A stretch of 29,555 nt of DNA from Anaerorhabdus sp036637135 (GCF_036637135.1 NZ_JAVWNC010000027.1:1-29555); one strand, 5' to 3'; positions 16,107 through 25,300 are shown, counted from the first letter of the stretch. Program-made: numbers and translations. The notes: generated by a model not told the origin, from the letters alone.

Positions 16107-16193
16107 AGCGAGGTGAGAGCATGAGCAGTACACAAAAATAAGAAAAATTAAATTGTGCTTATTTTTGTAAACCTTCATTTAGGAGGTGATTTC
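16107..16193 (+). promoter_or_regulatory. Leader with short peptide ORF and hairpin before the ABC-F gene
   Basis: GAGGTG (16110-16115) precedes ATG AGC AGT ACA CAA AAA TAA (16121-16141), a leader peptide MSSTQK. The last codons form the first arm of a perfect inverted repeat ACAAAAATAAG (16132-16142) / CTTATTTTTGT (16158-16168). The main gene's ribosome site AGGAGGTGAT is at 16181-16190. A ribosome stalled on the leader ORF would cover the first arm. This is the layout of attenuation control known for other ABC-F and macrolide-resistance genes. Confidence 0.6.
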
Positions 16194-17732
16194 ATGCTTG
16201 AACTAAAGAATTTAACAATCACTACTCATAAGAATAGAGTATTACTAAAGAATTTTAGTTTTGTGTTAAATAATAATGATAAAATCGCGATAATTGGAGA
16301 AGAAGGTAATGGTAAAAGTACCTTGCTTCAGGCTATCGTGGATATTAACTTAGTAAAAGATTATGTAAATGTCGAAGGTCATATAAACAAAAATAATGCA
16401 CGATGCGGGTATTTAACGCAATCAATGAATCCAATTTGGAATGATTGCGATGTTTTTGAGTTTCTAATTAAAGAAAGTCCAAAAGATGAAATTAGTATCG
16501 AACAGTATAATCAAATGAATGAACTTACTCGGTGCTTAACCGAAGTTGATTTAGATGTTAATTATTTAATGGATACGAAGTTGATTAAAACATGCAGTGG
16601 TGGTGAAAAAGTTAAACTACAGCTTGCGAAATTATTGTATCAAAATCCTGATTTCTTGTTATTGGATGAACCGACTAATGATTTAGATTTAAGAACATTA
16701 ATCTGGTTAGAAGAATTTATTAAAAATCAAAGTAGACCGATTTTATTTATTTCACATGATGAAACATTATTAGAAAATTGTGCAAATGGGATTATTCATC
16801 TGGAACAACTTAAACGAAAGACAGAAAGTTCATGGACAGTAGAACATATTGGATATACAGATTACTGTGAGAAAAGGAATTATAACATTGATCGTACAAA
16901 CCGGATTGCATCAAAAGAAAAGGCTGAATACAATAAACAGTTAGAACGGTATCGTAAATTATACCAACGTGTTGATCATGAATTAAATTCAGTATCAAGA
17001 CAAAACCCTCATGGAGGACAACTACTTAAAAAGAAAATGAAGAGTGTCAAGTCATTAGGAAAACGTTTAGAAAATAAAGAATTATCTAGCAAGATAGAAC
17101 CTGAAGAAGCGATAGAATTATTTTTTGATGATGTTCGTATTCATGCCAATAAAATTATTTTAGATTATCATTTGGATTTGTTGATGATGAAGGAAAGAGT
17201 ATTATGCAATGATATTAATCTTCATGTAAAAGGGAATGAACACATTGTTATCATTGGACAAAATGGAATAGGGAAAACAACATTAATCAAGAAATTAATG
17301 GAAACCTTGAGAAATAGGCATGATATCAAAGTAGGATATTGTCCTCAAAATTATGGTGAACTATTACCAATGAAAGAAACACCAATCAACTTTCTACTAA
17401 GCAACCTTGAATATACAATGAAGTCGAAAGTACAAACATATTTAGGGTCACTCAAATTTACTGCAGAAGAAATGGAACATCCAATGGAAAATCTAAGCTA
17501 TGGACAGCGTTGTAAGATTTTGTTGGTATACTTAGTGATTCATCAATTTGATGTACTTATTTTAGATGAGCCTACGCGAAATATGAGTGCTTTATCTACT
17601 CCGGTTCTAAGAAAAATATTTAGAGATTTCAAAGGATGTATTATAAGTATTTCTCATGATCGTAAGTTTATTGATGAGGTATGTGATACAGTTTATGAAA
17701 TGAAAGATGGTCAATTTTTAAAATTAGATTAA
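16194..17732 (+). CDS. ABC-F family ATPase, antibiotic-resistance (ribosome protection) type candidate
   Basis: A 512-residue soluble protein with two ABC domains and no membrane helix. Domain 1: Walker A GEEGNGKS (35-42), signature CSGGE (134-138), Walker B LLLDEPTNDLD (155-165). A charged interdomain linker spans about 230-305. Domain 2: Walker A GQNGIGKT (355-362), signature LSYGQ (434-438), Walker B LILDEP (455-460) followed by TRNMSALS in place of the usual TNHLD. ABC-F proteins bind the ribosomal E site, and some dislodge antibiotics from the peptidyl-transferase region. The leader ORF favours a drug-responsive member. The drug class cannot be predicted. The start at 16194 is set by AGGAGGTGAT; an upstream in-frame ATG at 16155 lies inside the hairpin. 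Confidence 0.88.
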   Translation: MLELKNLTITTHKNRVLLKNFSFVLNNNDKIAIIGEEGNGKSTLLQAIVDINLVKDYVNVEGHINKNNARCGYLTQSMNPIWNDCDVFEFLIKESPKDEISIEQYNQMNELTRCLTEVDLDVNYLMDTKLIKTCSGGEKVKLQLAKLLYQNPDFLLLDEPTNDLDLRTLIWLEEFIKNQSRPILFISHDETLLENCANGIIHLEQLKRKTESSWTVEHIGYTDYCEKRNYNIDRTNRIASKEKAEYNKQLERYRKLYQRVDHELNSVSRQNPHGGQLLKKKMKSVKSLGKRLENKELSSKIEPEEAIELFFDDVRIHANKIILDYHLDLLMMKERVLCNDINLHVKGNEHIVIIGQNGIGKTTLIKKLMETLRNRHDIKVGYCPQNYGELLPMKETPINFLLSNLEYTMKSKVQTYLGSLKFTAEEMEHPMENLSYGQRCKILLVYLVIHQFDVLILDEPTRNMSALSTPVLRKIFRDFKGCIISISHDRKFIDEVCDTVYEMKDGQFLKLD

Positions 17733-17749
17733 TGTTGAGGACTGGTTTA

Positions 17750-18367
17750 ATGAAGAAGAAAGGGATAATTTTAATCATAATAGTAATTTTAGCTATAGTA
17801 GGTGGATTGGAATTGCTATATCGTAACAATGTAATACCACACAACAAGTATACAAATGAAGATTTTGGAATAAATCAATATCAAAGTGAGATAGATTTGG
17901 ATCAAGATGGAATTGATGATCAAACAGATATTCTTCAAAGTGCTTTTAGTTATGTAATGACTAAACCTAAGTATAAGAGCAAATACTATGAAACCGGATA
18001 CCCAAATGATGGGTTTGGAGTATGCACTGATGTAGTTGCGTTTGCATTAAAAGATGCAGGTTATGATTTGCAATATTTAGTTAATGAAGATATAAAAATG
18101 AATCCACAAGACTACAATATAAAAACTCCAGACGTCAATATTGACTTTAGACGAGTACGCAACTTGAATCAATACCTTTCAAATCATGCAATAAGCTTAA
18201 CATTAGACACTAATCAAAATAGTGAGTGGTCTGGTGGAGATATTGTGGTCTTTAAAGGTCATATTGGAATAGTTTCAAGTAATAGAAATAACCAAGGAGT
18301 ACCATTTGTAATTCATCACAATAGCCAATTTCAATTTCATTATGAAGAAGATATTTTAATGTACTGA
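17750..18367 (+). CDS. DUF1287 family protein, membrane-anchored
   Basis: A 205-residue protein with an N-terminal membrane anchor (residues 5-22, KGIILIIIVILAIVGGLEL) and an outside domain of the DUF1287 family. Conserved blocks seen: GVCTDVVAFALKDAGYDL, then VNIDFRRVRNLNQYL, then GGDIVVFKGHIGIVS and VIHHNS. The Cys in VCTDV and the His in GHIGIV are placed like the catalytic pair of NlpC/P60-type papain-fold enzymes. A cell-wall amidase-like role is possible but unproven. The ATG at 17750 has TTGAGGA upstream; an ATG at 17732 overlaps the ABC-F stop (TAATG) but lacks a ribosome site. It forms an operon with the ABC-F gene. Confidence 0.82.
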   Translation: MKKKGIILIIIVILAIVGGLELLYRNNVIPHNKYTNEDFGINQYQSEIDLDQDGIDDQTDILQSAFSYVMTKPKYKSKYYETGYPNDGFGVCTDVVAFALKDAGYDLQYLVNEDIKMNPQDYNIKTPDVNIDFRRVRNLNQYLSNHAISLTLDTNQNSEWSGGDIVVFKGHIGIVSSNRNNQGVPFVIHHNSQFQFHYEEDILMY

Positions 18368-18462
18368 CATGATATTATTGGACATTTCGGATAAGTTAAA
18401 CAGTAGGGAGATAATTTAATGATAAATTAAGCTTGTTTCAAGCGGATATTAGCTATTAATAC

Positions 18463-18572
18463 TTGCGTAAGGGTAGGTTTCATGGTATATTTATAAAGCT
18501 TTTGTACTGGGTTGTTTGACTCCTCGTCGATATTCTCGGTTCATTAGGTCAGTGAAATTAGGAGGAAAAACA
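18463..18572 (+). promoter_or_regulatory. rpsO promoter and leader
   Basis: TTGCGT (18463-18468), a 17-base spacer and TATATT (18486-18491) should start transcription near 18498. The leader of about 75 bases contains a stem TGAC/CCT (18517-18524, one bulge) with AGG/TCA (18546-18551), close to the AGGAGG ribosome site (from 18559). S15 represses its own mRNA through structured leaders in several bacteria, so this may be its target. I cannot match it to a specific S15-leader class. Confidence 0.45.
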
Positions 18573-18839
18573 ATGTTAACTAAAACTGAAAAGACTCAAA
18601 TTATTAAAGATTATGCTCGTTTTGAAGGGGATACAGGATCTGCTGAAGTTCAAGTTGCAGTATTAACTGCACAAATCAACAATCTTACTGAACACTTAAA
18701 AGAACATAAGAAAGACTATCATTCAACACGTGGATTAATGAAGATGGTTGGACGTAGAAAAAATTTCTTGGCTTATTTACGTGAAAACGATGTAAACCGT
18801 TACCGTGAATTAGTACAACGTTTAGGATTAAGAAAATAA
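18573..18839 (+). CDS. rpsO: 30S ribosomal protein S15
   Basis: An 88-residue protein of exact S15 length. It has the conserved DTGSAEVQVAVLTAQINNLTEHLK, HSTRGLMKMVGRRKNFLAYL and RYRELVQRLGLRK blocks. S15 binds the central three-way junction of 16S rRNA and nucleates platform assembly. AGGAGG lies 8-9 bases before ATG 18573; a longer in-frame reading from 18516 would run through the leader structure and is rejected. A strong terminator follows. In most Bacillota the next gene is pnp; here pnp is 8.9 kb away. Confidence 0.98.
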   Translation: MLTKTEKTQIIKDYARFEGDTGSAEVQVAVLTAQINNLTEHLKEHKKDYHSTRGLMKMVGRRKNFLAYLRENDVNRYRELVQRLGLRK

Positions 18840-18846
18840 TTAAATT

Positions 18847-18869
18847 AAGAAGCTTTGGCTTCTTTTTTT
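18847..18869 (+). terminator. Terminator of rpsO
   Basis: AAGAAGC (18847-18853), loop TTTG, GCTTCTT (18858-18864), then a T-run to 18869. Confidence 0.92.
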
Positions 18870-18878
18870 GTTCGTTTG

Positions 18879-18911
18879 AGTGATTTTTGTATAGAAAATC
18901 ACTTTTGTTGT
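18879..18911 (+). repeat. Second inverted repeat downstream of rpsO
   Basis: AGTGATTTT (18879-18887) and AAAATCACT (18895-18903) form a perfect 9-bp stem with a 7-base loop, followed by TTTGTTG. It may be a back-up terminator or a regulatory site upstream of the catalase gene. Confidence 0.6.
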
Positions 18912-18928
18912 ATAAAAGAGCACATTCC

Positions 18929-18984
18929 TTGTAAATGATACAAAGTATCGATAAACTTGAATTACAAGATACAGATAAAGTATC
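18929..18984 (+). promoter_or_regulatory. Catalase promoter region with two GATAC/GTATC inverted repeats
   Basis: A possible promoter is TTGTAA (18929-18934), 17 bases, TAAACT (18952-18957). GATAC-3-GTATC (18937-18949) lies in its spacer, and GATAC-7-GTATC (18968-18984) lies at the start of the transcript, 14 bases before the ATG. Two copies of the same pair of arms suggest binding sites for a dimeric regulator. TTGTAAATGATACAA (18929-18943) is also weakly PerR-box-like. Confidence 0.45.
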
Positions 18985-18998
18985 TAAAGGAGAAAAAT

Positions 18999-20501
18999 AT
19001 GTCGGATCATAAAAAATTAACAAATGAAGTAGGAGCCCCTGTTAGTGATAACAATCATACATTAACGGTTGGAGAAAGAGGACCAGTATTATTGCAAGAT
19101 AACTGGTTAATTGAAAAATTAGCACACTTTGATCGTGAAGTAATTCCTGAAAGAAGAATGCATGCAAAGGGTAGTGGTGCCTTTGGTGTATTTAAATCGA
19201 CACAGGATGTTTCAAAATATACAAAAGCAAAATTATTTGAACAAAACAAAGAAACACCAGTCTTTGTACGTTTCTCAACTGTTGCGGGAGAAAGAGGAGC
19301 AGCGGATGCAGAACGTGATATCCGTGGATTTGCATTGAAGTTCTACACTGAAGAAGGAAACTGGGATTTAGTTGGGAATAACACACCCGTATTTTTCTTA
19401 AGAGATGCGATGAACTTTCCTGATTTAAATAGAGCAGTTAAACGTGATCCTCGTACAAACATGAGATCTGCACAAAATAACTGGGATTTCTGGACACTTT
19501 TACCAGAAGCGTTTCATCAAATCACAATAACGATGTCTGACCGTGGTATTCCGTATAGTTATCGCCATATGCATGGTTTCGGAAGTCATACATATAGTTT
19601 ATTAAATGAAAATAATGAACGAGTATGGGTGAAATTTCATTTTAAGACTCAACAAGGAATTAAAACTTTAACAGATGATGAAGCTGCAAAAATTGTAGCA
19701 AATGATCGTGAAAGTCATCAACGTGATTTATATGAAAGTATTGAAAAAGGTGAATATCCAAAATGGACTTTATACTTCCAAATCATGAGTGAAGAGCAAG
19801 CAAACAATCATAAAGAGAACCCATTTGATATCACAAAAGTCTGGAGTCAAAAGGAATATCCATTGATTGAGGTTGGTGTACTCGAATTAAATCGCAATCC
19901 TGAAAACTATTTTGCAGAAGTAGAACAAGCTGCTTTTAGTCCTTCACACCTTGTGCCAGGCATTGGGTTATCACCAGATAAATTATTACAAGGACGTTTA
20001 TTTGCATATGGTGATACTCAACGTTATCGTTTAGGTGTTAACCATGATCAAATACCTGTGAATAAAGCACGTGTTGATGTTCATAGTTCACATCGTGATG
20101 GAAGTATGCGTGTTGATGGTAATTATGGTTCTACTGTTGCCTACCATCCAAACAGCATGGGTATATGGAGTGAGCAACCATCAGTTCGTGAACCAGGTTT
20201 AAGTACACAAGGTGATGTGTACCACTATGATCCAAAGGCAGATTTAACAGATGATTGTTTCCGACAAGGTGGAGATTTATACCGTTTAATGAGTGAGGAA
20301 CAAAAACAAGCTTTAATCGAAAATACAAAAAACAACATCATGTCAGTAACTGAAAATATTAAGTATCGTCATGCAGTGCATTGTTACTTGGCTGATATTG
20401 ATTATGGTACAAGATTTACTAAAGCATGTAATTTGGATTTAGAAAAAGTAATTGAACTATCAAAATTACCTAATCAAGAATTAATCAATGCGACTTTATA
20501 A
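18999..20501 (+). CDS. katA: Catalase (monofunctional, heme-containing, small-subunit clade)
   Basis: A 500-residue enzyme that dismutates hydrogen peroxide. Active-site His55 is in PERRMHAKGSGAFG and Asn128 in GNNTPVFFLRDAMNFPDL. The heme-ligand Tyr is in LFAYGDTQRYRLG, and RFSTVAGERGAADAERDIRGFA is the usual heme-pocket strand. Length and absence of an extra C-terminal domain place it with small-subunit, KatA-like catalases. ATG 18999 follows AAAGGAGA; an in-frame upstream start at 18957 would run through the putative operators. Its regulator candidate PerR is the next gene. It needs heme, and hemW is in the window, although no heme biosynthesis genes are seen. Confidence 0.96.
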   Translation: MSDHKKLTNEVGAPVSDNNHTLTVGERGPVLLQDNWLIEKLAHFDREVIPERRMHAKGSGAFGVFKSTQDVSKYTKAKLFEQNKETPVFVRFSTVAGERGAADAERDIRGFALKFYTEEGNWDLVGNNTPVFFLRDAMNFPDLNRAVKRDPRTNMRSAQNNWDFWTLLPEAFHQITITMSDRGIPYSYRHMHGFGSHTYSLLNENNERVWVKFHFKTQQGIKTLTDDEAAKIVANDRESHQRDLYESIEKGEYPKWTLYFQIMSEEQANNHKENPFDITKVWSQKEYPLIEVGVLELNRNPENYFAEVEQAAFSPSHLVPGIGLSPDKLLQGRLFAYGDTQRYRLGVNHDQIPVNKARVDVHSSHRDGSMRVDGNYGSTVAYHPNSMGIWSEQPSVREPGLSTQGDVYHYDPKADLTDDCFRQGGDLYRLMSEEQKQALIENTKNNIMSVTENIKYRHAVHCYLADIDYGTRFTKACNLDLEKVIELSKLPNQELINATL

Positions 20502-20514
20502 GAGTTCACATTGC

Positions 20515-20559
20515 TTGAAAGAAATTACACTTCTCGGTATGATATTATTGTAATTATTA
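20515..20559 (+). promoter_or_regulatory. perR promoter with PerR box
   Basis: TTGAAA (20515-20520), a 17-base spacer and TATGAT (20538-20543). TTATTGTAATTATTA (20545-20559) matches the PerR box TTATAATNATTATAA at 11 of 14 defined positions and covers the expected transcription start. This suggests autorepression. Confidence 0.72.
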
Positions 20560-20580
20560 TTGAAACCGAGGTGATATTCC

Positions 20581-20967
20581 ATGAAAGAGGTAAGAAATAC
20601 GAATCAAAAAGACATTATCAAACAAGTAATAATGGATAATAAAGATCATTTAACTGGTGATCAAATATATGATAAGGTTAAGGAACACATGCCTTCAATT
20701 AGCCGGGCAACTGTATTTCGTAATTTAAAAAGACTAGTACAGTTAGGCGAGATTGGGCATATTGAAATTCCTGATGGAGCTGATTGTTTTGACTATCGAC
20801 AACATGAACATTATCATTTCAAGTGCAATGACTGTCATCGTGTATTCGATACAGAAATTCCATATGATAAATCATTAGATGACTTGAATCCAAAGTTTAA
20901 AGTAGATCATCATATTACTTTGTTTTATGGCACATGTTCTGATTGTTTAGAAAAACGTAAATCTTAA
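20581..20967 (+). CDS. perR: Fur-family peroxide regulator PerR
   Basis: A 128-residue Fur-family repressor. The winged helix covers about 1-65 (SRATVFRNLKRLVQLGEIG). The structural zinc site is C82/C85 and C119/C122. All five regulatory-metal ligands of B. subtilis PerR have counterparts: H23 (DHLTGDQIY), D71, H77 and H79 (HYH), and D90. The last is Asp, as in PerR, rather than the Glu typical of Fur. Oxidation of the two His residues by peroxide through bound Fe is the known sensing mechanism. It lies right after catalase and has a PerR box in its own promoter. The stop lies inside a terminator. The N-terminus is shorter than in B. subtilis. Confidence 0.9.
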   Translation: MKEVRNTNQKDIIKQVIMDNKDHLTGDQIYDKVKEHMPSISRATVFRNLKRLVQLGEIGHIEIPDGADCFDYRQHEHYHFKCNDCHRVFDTEIPYDKSLDDLNPKFKVDHHITLFYGTCSDCLEKRKS

Positions 20968-20997
20968 GCAGATGAGTATAATTTCATCTGCTTTTTC
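20966..20997 (+). terminator. Terminator of perR
   Basis: AAGCAGATGA (20966-20975), 8-base loop, TCATCTGCTT (20984-20993), then T residues. Confidence 0.92.
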
Positions 20998-21012
20998 TAT
21001 GCATAATAATAT

Positions 21013-21066
21013 TTGACAAATAATGAACACTGGTTTACTATTTATTAGTGAACGGAGGTTTACTAA
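21013..21066 (+). promoter_or_regulatory. TetR operon promoter with likely operator
   Basis: TTGACA (21013-21018), a 17-base spacer and TACTAT (21036-21041). The element TTAGTGAA (21045-21052) is flanked by TTTACTA on the left (21034-21040) and TTTACTAA on the right (21059-21066). Each is an inverted partner with one mismatch, giving overlapping imperfect palindromes across the start site and ribosome site. This fits TetR autorepression. Confidence 0.65.
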
Positions 21067-21659
21067 TGGCACAAGTCTTAAAAGAAGAAGTCAGAAATAG
21101 TATTTTAAAGGCAGCAGATGCAGAGATTATGGCAAATGGAATACAAAGTATTCAAATGCGTCGTATAGCTGAAGGTGCAAAGATGACTGTTGGAAATCTT
21201 TATCGTTATTATCGTGATAAAGAAGCGTTAATACAGGCGATAGTTGAACCAGCGCTCATAGATTTAGACGAATTACTAAAAAGAGTAAGCAATTCTCAAA
21301 TATCATTACTTAAGGAAACTTCTGTTCTTAATATGGAAGAAGTTTATGTAAATCTTGAAGTATGTGCTATGGGGCTTGCGGATATTTTTAGACGTCATAA
21401 AAGTGCAATGCTTCTAATATCAAGCACAAATGAATTGAAACAATTTTCTGCTTGGATCAAACAAGTATTGCAAACTGGATTGAAATATAGAGAGACAGAT
21501 CTGAATGCAAGTGATTTGGATTTTCTATGTTCACTAATTTCAACATCTGTTGTAAAAGGAATGCAAGAATGCTTTAGAATTGCGTTAGCGGATCCAGAGA
21601 AAGAAACGAATTTAGATCAAGTTATCTTAAAGTATTTACAGATTGTATTATGGAAATGA
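21066..21659 (+). CDS. TetR/AcrR-family transcriptional regulator
   Basis: A 197-residue one-component regulator. The N-terminal helix-turn-helix spans about 10-55, ending in the family signature GAKMTVGNLYRYYRDKEALIQAIV. The remaining helices form a ligand-binding and dimerisation domain with no recognisable specificity. ATG 21066 follows CGGAGG; an upstream in-frame GTG at 21048 is unlikely because it contains that ribosome site. It is the first gene of an operon with the ABC ATPase (8-base gap) and the FtsX-type permease. It probably represses this exporter until an inducer binds. Confidence 0.92.
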   Translation: MAQVLKEEVRNSILKAADAEIMANGIQSIQMRRIAEGAKMTVGNLYRYYRDKEALIQAIVEPALIDLDELLKRVSNSQISLLKETSVLNMEEVYVNLEVCAMGLADIFRRHKSAMLLISSTNELKQFSAWIKQVLQTGLKYRETDLNASDLDFLCSLISTSVVKGMQECFRIALADPEKETNLDQVILKYLQIVLWK

Positions 21660-21666
21660 GGAAAAT

Positions 21667-22368
21667 ATGAGTTATATTGAATTTAAAAATGTAAAGAAAA
21701 TATATCATGTTGGGGAAGTAGATATAGAAGCACTTGCAGGAGTTGATTTTTCAATCAATAAAGGTGAGTTTGTAATTGTGGCTGGAGCATCTGGTGCGGG
21801 TAAAAGTACAATACTAAATATTTTAGGGGGAATGGACACGTGTTCAACAGGAGAAATAATTGTTGATGGTGCACGTGTTGATCAAATGAATGAGAAACAA
21901 TTAACAGATTATCGTCGTTATGATATTGGGTTTGTTTTTCAATTCTACAATCTTGTGCAAAATCTAACTGCACTTGAAAATGTTGAATTAGCTACTCAAA
22001 TATGTAAAGAACCTTTGGATGTAAACTTAACGGTTGAACAAGTTGGTTTAAAAGATCGTAAAGATAATTTTCCATCACAATTATCAGGTGGTGAACAACA
22101 ACGTGTTGCGATTGCACGTGCATTAGCGAAGAATCCGAAACTTTTGTTGTGTGATGAACCAACCGGAGCACTGGATTACAATACGGGTAAACAAGTTCTA
22201 AAATTATTACAAGACACTTGTCGTGAGCATGGAATGACAGTTGTTATCATCACGCATAACCTTGCGCTATGTCCAATGGGGGATAAAGTTATAAAAGTAA
22301 AGAATGGAAAAATTTCTTCAATTACCGTGAATGAAAACCCAGTAAATGTAGAAACGATAGAATGGTAA
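21667..22368 (+). CDS. ABC transporter ATP-binding protein (MacB/LolD type)
   Basis: A 233-residue ATPase that would drive an FtsX/MacB-type mechanotransmission transporter. Motifs: Walker A GASGAGKST; Q-loop FVFQFYNLVQNLTALENVELA (typical of the MacB/LolD/YknY group); signature LSGGEQQRVAIARALA; Walker B LLLCDEPTGALD; H-loop ITHN. The ATG at 21667 has TGAGG just upstream, overlapping the TetR stop. An in-frame ATG at 21643 lies inside the TetR gene and is less likely. The permease follows after one base. Confidence 0.94.
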   Translation: MSYIEFKNVKKIYHVGEVDIEALAGVDFSINKGEFVIVAGASGAGKSTILNILGGMDTCSTGEIIVDGARVDQMNEKQLTDYRRYDIGFVFQFYNLVQNLTALENVELATQICKEPLDVNLTVEQVGLKDRKDNFPSQLSGGEQQRVAIARALAKNPKLLLCDEPTGALDYNTGKQVLKLLQDTCREHGMTVVIITHNLALCPMGDKVIKVKNGKISSITVNENPVNVETIEW

Positions 22369-22369
22369 T

Positions 22370-25300
22370 ATGTCGAAGAATTTATTAAAAGATACATTAC
22401 GAACAATTCGAAAAACATTTTCTAAGTTCGTAACATTGTTTGCGATAGTTGCCTTAGGGGTTGCCTTCTTTGTTGGGGTATCGGCAGCAGCGCCAATTAT
22501 GAGTGTAAGTGTTGATAAATATAATGATGAAAATTCATTTACGGATCTACAAATTTATTCAACATTTGGATTTGAAGATTATGATATAAATGCCCTTCAA
22601 CAAGTGGAAGGTATTGATCAAGTAGTAGGTACCAAGTTTGTGGATGTTATTGGTAAATACAATGATACCGATATGGTTATTCGAGTTCAATCATATACAG
22701 AGGACCAAGCTTTAAATAACTTTGTATTAAAAGAAGGTCGTTTACCTGAAAATAAAAATGAATGTCTTGCAGAAGCAGGTGGTAATTTATTTAGAGCACT
22801 TCCATTAGGAACAACAGTATCTATCACAAGACCCGATGATGATTTAAATGATACATTGGATGTTAATGAGCTGACGATTGTTGGACTAATTGATACACCA
22901 GAGTATTTGAATGGAAAGAAATCAAATAGTACTTTAAGTAATCGTCCTATTTCTACTTATATGTTTGTTCCCGAATCAACATTTAATACAGATTATTATA
23001 CATCTGTACTTTTATCTGTAGCGGGTGCGAAAGAATTAAATGGATTTAGTCAAGAATACATGGACTTTATTGATCCAGTTGAACAAAGAATTGAAACTCT
23101 TGCGACAACACAATCACAAGTAAGAAGAGACAAGATTCTTAAAGAAGCAATGGATGAATACAATGATGGTTTACAAGAATATGAAGATGGTAAAAAAGAA
23201 TTTGAAGATGAAATAAAAAAAGCTGAAAAAGAAATAAAAGAGGCAAAGCAAAAATTAATTGATGGTGAACAAGAAATCATTGATAATGAAGCAAAACTTG
23301 AAACTGAAAGTGCACAAGCATTAATAGGTTTAGATAACGCACAATTGGAATTAGAAAAAGGATTAGTTGAATGGAAATCACAAAAAGCTAAATTTGATGA
23401 TGAGACTAAACCAATGTTACTTGCACAAAGAAATAGTATACTAACTCAAATAGGGTTGAGTAGTTTAGAACAATTGAATGAAATGATTTCTCAAACTCAA
23501 TCGAAAGTAACAGGTTTAGAAAGTTCAATAGATACTAAACTTGCACGCATTCAAGAAATTAATGATTTATTGAATAGTACAAGTGATCCAAACGAGATTA
23601 CGAATCTTGAAAATGAAAAGAATACATTGAATAATGAATTGATAACATTACAAACAGATCTTGCAAAGGAAAAAGGAATATTAACTTCACTTCAACAAGT
23701 TCAAGGAGGCATAGCACAAATTGATGCTGGTATTGCGAGCGGTGAAGCACAACTGTCCAGTGCTAAACAAATATTAGATGATGGAGCGGGCAAGGTTTGG
23801 GCAGGACGATTAGAACTTGAAGAAACAAAAAAAGATGCCACACAAAAGATTGCAGATGCAAAAATAGAATTAGCTGATGGAAAAATAGAACTTGCAGATG
23901 CTGAAAAGAAATTTGCTGAAGAAAAAGAAAAAGGACAAAAAGAATTAGATGATGGTTGGGCTGATTTAGTTAAAGCTAAAGAAGATATTGCAAGTATAGA
24001 AACTGGTGAGTGGACTATACTTAATCGTGATATGAATTTTGCAGCAAAATCATTCAAGGATACCATATCACAAATGAAATCGATTGCTGCAGTATTCCCA
24101 GTCTTTTTCTTCCTAGTTGCTGCTTTAGTGTGTCTAACAACAATGACACGTATGGTGGATGAACAACGTGGACAAATTGGAGTGTTGCGTGCATTGGGTT
24201 ATGGTAAATTAGCATGTGCATCGAAATATTTAATTTATGCAATACTTGCGACAATATTTGGAGGTGTTTTAGGTAGTGTTGTTGGGTTGCTTATTTTCCC
24301 AGCAGTTGTTTATAACGCATGGGGTATGATGTATGTTTTACCACCAATTCAATTGTATATTCCTTGGGATTTGATATTAATTTCAAATGGCTTATTTATT
24401 TCTGTAATGGTATTGACAACATGGTTCGCATGTCGCCAATCGATGAATGAAGTGCCTAGTCAATTATTAAGACCTAAATCACCGCCGATGGGTAAAAAGA
24501 TATTATTAGAACGTATCCCATTTATTTGGAATCGTTTCTCTTTCACATCTAAGGTTACAGCGCGTAATATCATTCGCTATAAGAAAAGATTTTTTATGAC
24601 AGTAATCGGTATAGCTGGTTGTACTGCGCTTTTGGTAGCGGGATTCGGAATAAAGGATTCAATATCAACAATTGTTGATAAGCAATTCAAACAAATATAT
24701 AAATATGATGGTGCGGTAGTTTTAGAAAAGGAATTAGTCCAATCTGAAATTAATAATATCAACCAACAAATTGATGATATGAATGGTGTAAATGACACAA
24801 TACAAATTACTAGCTATCAAGCAAAGGTTCAAGTAAGTAATGATGATGAAGTTGCAATCGTTTATGTATATCAAAACGATGAAGATATGAAAACAATGAA
24901 TAACCTCAAACAACGAAAAGGTGATGCACTTACTTTGGGTGATGAAGGAGTTATTATTGATGAAAAGCTTGCGGAATTATTAAATGTAAAAATTGGTGAT
25001 AAGATTTCGATTGAAAGTGAAAATGAAATTGTTAAGGAATTCAATATAAGTGGCATATGTGAAATGTATGTAAATCATAGTGTATTTATGACATCAACTG
25101 CATATGAAAAAGCATTCAATTTAAAACCAATGATCAATACAATTCAAATTGTTACTGATGGACAAGCTGCAGATATTCAACAAACACTAAGTAATTTAGA
25201 GGGAGTTGAGTCTATCGAATTTTATGGCGATGTTGTGGATAACTTTAACAGCATGATAGATGGTCTCAATATTGTCGTTGTCGTGCTAATTGTATGTGCG

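Noticed and set aside
18419..18430. Tiny ORF ATG ATA AAT TAA with GGGAG upstream, before rpsO
   Set aside because: Three codons, lying upstream of the likely rpsO promoter at 18463. It is probably chance in AT-rich sequence.
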